A stretch of 64,000 nt of DNA. It comes from Pyrinomonadaceae bacterium. GTDB lineage: Bacteria > Acidobacteriota > Blastocatellia > Pyrinomonadales > Pyrinomonadaceae. The position numbers and the translations under genes are program-made. Below, in pieces: positions 60,516 through 64,000 of this stretch. The notes under the pieces were generated by a model. It worked only from the letters and a program-made list of their open reading frames with translations, was not told where the DNA came from and made no database searches. The DNA lies in contig JAGOBH010000001.1 of assembly GCA_017983495.1 (NCBI GenBank), positions 310,001 to 374,000 of the forward strand, in the 5' to 3' direction. Positions within the stretch are counted from its first letter, which is position 1. Every line of letters begins with the position of its first letter.

Positions 60516-62045
60516 ATGAGCGAAAAAACAGATAAATTCGGCGATATGCCCACCTCAGACTTTCGTCGTTTTGGCTACCAGATCATCGACCAGCTTGCGG
60601 ATTATTTCGACGAAATGGAGAAATATCCGGTTCTTTCGCAGGTCCAGCCAGATTGGCTAAAGAGCAGTCTCCCTGGGTCTGCACCCGAAGCGGGCGAAGA
60701 TTTTGGCGAGATCCTCGGCGACGTCGACCGGCTGATAATGCCGGCGGTCACGCATTGGAACCACCCGAATTTTCACGGGCTGTTCTCGACATCGACCTCG
60801 TCCGTCGGTGTTTTCGGCGAGATGTTTGCCGCGGCCTTCGACATGAAAGCGATGCTCTGGCGGACGTCGCCGGCGTCGACCGAACTTGAGGACGTCGTCC
60901 TCGACTGGCTGCGGCAGATGATGGCCCTGCCCGCACATTTCGAAGGCATCATCTACGACACGGCATCGGTCTCGACGATGCACGCTATTGCCGCCGCCCG
61001 TGAACGTGCGGGCCTGCACATCCGCGAGCAGGGAATGACCGGCCGCGACGATCTGCCGCTACTGCGTGTTTACGCCAGTGAGCACGTTCATTCGTCGATC
61101 GATAAGGGCGTCATCACGCTCGGGCTGGGCTTACGCAGTTTGCGAAAGATCGAGTGTAACGAACGGTTTGAGATGATCCCCGAAAAGCTTGGCCTTGCGA
61201 TCGAAGAGGACATCGCCGCGGGCTTCAAGCCGATCTGCGTCATCCCGACCATCGGTACGACGTCGACGTCCAGCGTCGATCCGGTAAACGAGATCGCCGA
61301 TATCTGCCAAAAATACGGCATCTGGCTGCACGTCGATACGGCCTACGCGGGCTCGACCGCAATCATTCCGGAGTTTCAACATCACTTTACCGGGCGCCCG
61401 TTCGACCCAGTCGCTACCGCTCCCGGTTCTGACTTGAGGGGATGGGAACGTGCCGATTCGATCGTGGTCAATCCGCACAAGTGGCTCTTTACGCCGTTCG
61501 ACCTGTCGGTGCTCTATTGCAAAGACCTCAGCGAGCTGAAAGGGGCGTTTTCGCTCGTGGCGGAGTATCTAAAGACCAGCGATGAGCAATCCGTTAAGAA
61601 CGGTATGGATTACGGCATCCAGTTGGGGCGGCGATTCCGCGCGTTGAAACTATGGTTTGTCATCCGTTATTTCGGCCGCGAAGGCCTGATCGCACGACTT
61701 CGCGAACATTGCCGCCTCGCACGGCTATTTGCCTCGTGGGTCGAGGCGTCGCCGGATTTTGAGTTGATGGCACCGGTGCCTTTTGCTCTCGTCTGTTTTC
61801 GGGTGTCGGAGCACGCTCTGCCAGACCGCGTCAAAGACTCGCAGGCTGGCAGCCTGCGTTCCGACGACGAACTCAACGCCCTAAACGAACGAATCATGAA
61901 CGACATCAACGCCTCAGGCGACGCCTATCTGTCGCACACCAAACTTAATGGCCGTTTTACGCTGCGGCTATCGGTCGGCAGCATCCGCGTCGAAGAGCGG
62001 CACCTGCAAAAGGTCTGGGATCTCCTGAATGCACGCCTGTCATAG
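60516..62045 (+). CDS. PLP-dependent group II (aromatic amino acid type) decarboxylase
   Basis: A 509-residue fold-type I decarboxylase of the DDC/tyrosine decarboxylase group. Motifs: THWNHPNFHGLFSTSTSSVG, DTASVSTMHAIAAARERAG, IGTTSTSSVDPV, HVDTAYAGS, and the PLP-binding Lys in NPHKWLFTPFD. Product would be an aromatic amine such as tyramine or tryptamine. Two stretches look like in-frame insertions relative to the family: residues about 290-309 between PEFQ and RADSIVVNPHKW, and about 440-449 (DSQAGSLRSD), the latter encoded by a palindrome. Confidence 0.93.
   Translation: MSEKTDKFGDMPTSDFRRFGYQIIDQLADYFDEMEKYPVLSQVQPDWLKSSLPGSAPEAGEDFGEILGDVDRLIMPAVTHWNHPNFHGLFSTSTSSVGVFGEMFAAAFDMKAMLWRTSPASTELEDVVLDWLRQMMALPAHFEGIIYDTASVSTMHAIAAARERAGLHIREQGMTGRDDLPLLRVYASEHVHSSIDKGVITLGLGLRSLRKIECNERFEMIPEKLGLAIEEDIAAGFKPICVIPTIGTTSTSSVDPVNEIADICQKYGIWLHVDTAYAGSTAIIPEFQHHFTGRPFDPVATAPGSDLRGWERADSIVVNPHKWLFTPFDLSVLYCKDLSELKGAFSLVAEYLKTSDEQSVKNGMDYGIQLGRRFRALKLWFVIRYFGREGLIARLREHCRLARLFASWVEASPDFELMAPVPFALVCFRVSEHALPDRVKDSQAGSLRSDDELNALNERIMNDINASGDAYLSHTKLNGRFTLRLSVGSIRVEERHLQKVWDLLNARLS
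61384..61440 (+). repeat. Possible in-frame inserted segment 1 in the decarboxylase gene
   Basis: Family members run from the PE-x-R/Q segment almost directly into the G-x-E-x-A-D-S block; here about 19 codons (HHFTGRPFDPVATAPGSDL) intervene. The DNA contains the palindrome CGGGCGCCCG (61391-61400) and a GTCGCTACCGCTCCCGGTTC stretch of repeat-like character. No second copy is in the window. Confidence 0.45.
61840..61858. repeat. Palindrome within the decarboxylase gene (possible insertion 2)
   Basis: CGCAGGCT-GGC-AGCCTGCG is a perfect 8-3-8 hairpin encoding part of SQAGSLRS, in a loop where homologues are shorter. It may be a small inserted palindromic element. Confidence 0.5.
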
Positions 62046-62074
62046 ACGACACGCGGCGTGAGTCGAGGAAGCTT

Positions 62075-62547
62075 GGGGTACCAAATTTAGTTGGCTCTTC
62101 GGGTACATCGAAACGGCCGCAGGGAGTCTGTTTTGCCGCCTACCCTCATCGTTTTCCGGCGCAACCGGTAGGAAATATTCCTACTTAGTAGGAAATAGTG
62201 GGAATATTTATTAAAGCAGTTAGACGCTATCTGTTGTTAATACATTGTTTACAGCGATTTCGCGCTTTTTGTCCCGCTTGTCCCAACAAGTTCCCACATG
62301 TCGGGAGTCGAGGAAGTCTTGAAAGTCGGGAAGGATTAAGTTGGCCTTTTACTTTTTCACTTTTTCACTCTTTCACTTTTTCACCTTTACACTTCTCTGC
62401 GATCTCTGCGTTATAGACCAATTCCTCGCAGAGGCGCGCGGAGAGTCGATCCGGCTTTTCACATTTCTCCTTTTTCCGTTTTCGTTGTCAAAGATCACAG
62501 TCTGTAACAATTATTGTATCATCGGTGTCAACCGTGACAGTGTGTTA
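62075..62547. repeat. Composite non-coding repeat, second locus
   Basis: This gene-free tract repeats, in order, the blocks of the 5.27-6.02 kb region: TTTAGTTGGCTCTT, the GTAGGAA/TTCCTAC/GTGGGAA box cluster (62168-62205), ACGCTATCTGTTG, the 32-bp core, AAGTC-rich short repeats, CTCTGCGATCTCTGCG and the TTGTCAAAGATC...TGTCAACCGTGACA tail. It is about 470 bp against about 750 bp at the first locus, where the core is tripled. Nothing else is seen between 62046 and 62618. Confidence 0.8.
62270..62301 (+). repeat. 32-bp core repeat, copy 4
   Basis: Identical to copy 2 (5560-5591) over the 32 bases; the following CGGGAGTCG also resembles the sequence after copy 2. Confidence 0.85.
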
Positions 62548-62618
62548 CGTAAAGTTGAGCTGTCTTCTGATCTGAATTGGGTTCGTTGGGTGTTTTTGTT
62601 GAATTCAGATCGAATCAA

Positions 62619-62924
62619 CTAGTCTTCGTCAAAAAATCTCGTATAGTCACGTGCGGAATGGATTACACGCAAGATGACAATCTCATCGGTATTCTCCGTG
62701 TAAAAGATCAGACTCTTTTCAAATCCGGCAATAAACCACATCCGAATATCTTTAGTGTCTCTGTATCTTTTGGCAGGTCCGATCTTTGGCGTCCGGCAAA
62801 TGTCTTGAACTGTCGCCTCAAAGGCGTCGAAAAAGCGGTCGGCAATGTCAGGATCGTTCTCGGCGATGTATTCAGCCGTTTCGACCAGGTCGGTGATTGC
62901 CTGCGGGAGTTTGACGATCTTCAT
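62619..62924 (-). CDS. ParE-like toxin
   Basis: A 101-residue ParE/RelE-superfamily toxin: VKLPQAITDLVETAEYIAEN, then FFDAFEATVQDICRTPKIGP and DIRMWFIAGFEKSLIFYTEN, VILRVIHSARDYTRFF at the end. ParE toxins usually poison DNA gyrase. Its start overlaps the antitoxin stop by 4 bp. The pair lies beside the composite repeat. Confidence 0.92.
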   Translation of the reverse strand: MKIVKLPQAITDLVETAEYIAENDPDIADRFFDAFEATVQDICRTPKIGPAKRYRDTKDIRMWFIAGFEKSLIFYTENTDEIVILRVIHSARDYTRFFDED

Positions 62925-63187
62925 CTTTGCAAATTTCGGGCTGCGATACGATCTTTGACAACTCGTCGGGCTTCGTCGATGTCGCTTTTGGTCAGCGGGG
63001 TCGGTTCGCCGCTGGCGTAGGCTTCGGCAATCAAGGATTCGAACCTTGAATTTTCCGCACGCTGATCCGCCCGGATTAGTTCGCGTATATATTCGCTGAT
63101 CGTCCCATAACCCTCTGTCTCGATCTTTTTCGTGACATACTGCCGCATCGAATCAGGGAGCGAAATATTGAGCGTGGATGTAGCCAT
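62921..63187 (-). CDS. ParD-like ribbon-helix-helix antitoxin
   Basis: An 88-residue ParD/CC2985-type protein. The N-terminal ribbon STLNISLPDSMRQYVTKKIE and helix SEYIRELIRADQR form the DNA-binding dimer; the C-terminal tail (about 50-88) should bind the toxin. It comes first in the operon, as usual for parDE. Confidence 0.92.
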   Translation of the reverse strand: MATSTLNISLPDSMRQYVTKKIETEGYGTISEYIRELIRADQRAENSRFESLIAEAYASGEPTPLTKSDIDEARRVVKDRIAARNLQR

Positions 63188-63280
63188 TGCGTAAAAGTAC
63201 CTCGGTTTCGATAGTAGCAGAATAACAAGAAATATTAAATATTAATATTTGTGCATCTCGCCGACGGCCTCACACTAAAG

Positions 63281-63619
63281 CTATTTTAAAAGGGAAGTTA
63301 AGATCTCAGGAAAATGCAGTTCAAGTAGTCGACTCGCATGCTTTATTTTATTACTGTACTTATACCCAGCATGTACGTGTCCCTCCGCTTTTAGCTGGTC
63401 CATAATCTTGTAGAATTCTATCCACCTATCTGGTTCTCCAATGCGTCCGAAATCGAGAAAGAAATCTGCTCGATCATGAACGAACCGAATGCTCATCGTA
63501 CTAGATTGAACTACAACAACATTTCCACCATGGTCATTTGTAATATCCACAAATTCAAATCCCCATTTTTCAAATAGATACGGAAAAAAATGTTGGATAT
63601 CATTCTTGAAGGATGTCAT
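63281..63619 (-). CDS. Hypothetical small soluble protein
   Basis: A 112-residue protein from ATG 63619, with GGAGG 6 nt upstream. Rich in aromatic residues and His (QHFFPYLFEKWGFEFVDITN, RFVHDRADFFLDFGRI). No family known to me, though the size and DFG-R-x-G-E-P motif recall immunity-type proteins. It lies between ParD and a transporter gene. Confidence 0.6.
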   Translation of the reverse strand: MTSFKNDIQHFFPYLFEKWGFEFVDITNDHGGNVVVVQSSTMSIRFVHDRADFFLDFGRIGEPDRWIEFYKIMDQLKAEGHVHAGYKYSNKIKHASRLLELHFPEILTSLLK

Positions 63620-63660
63620 CACCCGCCTCCATCTAAAAGCCATTTACTTGCCGGTTCATA

Positions 63661-64000
63661 TCAATTCTTGTTCACCTCGGCCCAGATCTTGTGTCCGTGA
63701 GTTTCTTTCAAAAAGATGGTGCCGACTATCAGCGTGATCGCGGCGATGGCCATCGGATAATAGAGCCCGGCGTAGATATTACCGGTCTGCGCAATGACCG
63801 AAACGCCGATCAGCGGCAGCAGGCCGCCGAAGACGCCGTTGCCGATATGATACGGCAGCGACAGCGCCGTATAGCGTATCTTGGCCGGAAACGCCTCGAC
63901 CAGGTAAGCCGCGATCGGGCCGTAGACCATCGTCACCCAGATGACCTGGATAAATACTAGTAAAATTAGAATCCAAACTTGGGCTTTCGAAATGAGGTCG
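63661..64000 (-). CDS. MFS transporter, MHS family, N-terminus cut off by window edge
   Basis: The minus-strand frame is open to the window edge and reads out of it, so only the last 113 residues are seen. Helices are visible at about VWILILLVFIQVIWVTMVYG, GGLLPLIGVSVIAQ and the last YYPMAIAAITLIVGTIFL. The segment YLVEAFPAKIRYTALSLPYH, followed by IGNGVFGG, is the typical ProP/MHS metabolite:H+ symporter motif. An internal GTG at 63936 is not the start. Substrate unknown. Confidence 0.88.
   Translation of the reverse strand, partial: DLISKAQVWILILLVFIQVIWVTMVYGPIAAYLVEAFPAKIRYTALSLPYHIGNGVFGGLLPLIGVSVIAQTGNIYAGLYYPMAIAAITLIVGTIFLKETHGHKIWAEVNKN

Noticed and set aside
62341..62400. TTTTTCAC repeats shared with 15330-15410
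   Set aside because: Low-complexity similarity; apart from the terminator-like hairpin after ftsH no defined element could be drawn.
62577..63020. 147-codon plus-strand open frame
   Set aside because: Antisense to the ParDE operon, which has clear motifs and a 4-bp overlap.

Overview
This is a gene-dense bacterial chromosome segment of moderate G+C (about half, judged by eye). It is most likely from an Acidobacteriota genome of the Blastocatellia/Pyrinomonadales type. That assignment is an inference. It rests on the futalosine menaquinone genes (mqnA, mqnC), a CadC-like winged-helix/TPR regulator, a large secreted protein with BACON and FG-GAP-type repeats, secreted carboxypeptidase-regulatory-like proteins, and a DUF4157 protein. 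No rRNA, CRISPR array, prophage or recognisable integrase is visible; the only tRNA is tRNA-Leu(CAA).

Layout. 1-5 kb: a truncated sensor histidine kinase, a SurA-N-like secreted protein and a large secreted protein. 5.2-6.15 kb: a non-coding tract of composite repeats, then tRNA-Leu. 6.3-21.6 kb: a housekeeping core with a tandem-repeat secreted protein, queA-GNAT-thiE, pilT plus a zinc-ribbon protein, holA, an lptE-like gene/secreted protein/folP operon with ATGA overlaps, ftsH, tilS, a hotdog thioesterase, and divergent argH/argG. 21.6-25.3 kb: an accessory island behind argG with a RelE/HigA-type toxin-antitoxin pair, a pentapeptide protein, a lone HigA and DUF4157. 25.3-34 kb: DUF1501, a GH92 glycosidase, radical SAM, DUF2721, DUF962 and the TPR regulator. 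34-43 kb: secreted proteins, a desaturase, SRPBCC, arsM with palindromic operators, an amidase and VapBC. 43.8-49 kb: a second accessory island behind mqnC with another RelE/HigA pair, then an Imm63 protein, mqnA and a GNAT. 49-64 kb: a cyclase, an alkyltransferase-like protein, nadK, a PpiD-like isomerase, DASS and APC transporters, a REP-associated tyrosine transposase with its REPs, a PLP decarboxylase, a second composite repeat, ParDE and a truncated MFS transporter.

The most striking observation is an architecture seen twice. At argG and at mqnC, a RelE-like toxin and HigA-like antitoxin of the same family pair follow the housekeeping gene, and a second copy of that gene's own 3' end begins within about 15 bp of the antitoxin stop. 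The copies differ from the intact genes largely at synonymous positions and keep an in-frame stop. Behind mqnC there are two such remnants, so a second cargo gene is also bracketed. Both toxin genes have an 18-bp palindrome (ends TGTA/TACA) exactly 8 bp upstream of the start codon. This looks like a family of toxin-antitoxin-bearing cassettes that enter at 3' ends of conserved genes, replace the gene's tail and leave the old tail behind. Other notable points are palindromic elements apparently inserted in frame inside the GH92 and decarboxylase genes, a colinear non-coding composite repeat at both ends of the window, and an arsM gene with two strong operator-like palindromes but no arsR nearby.
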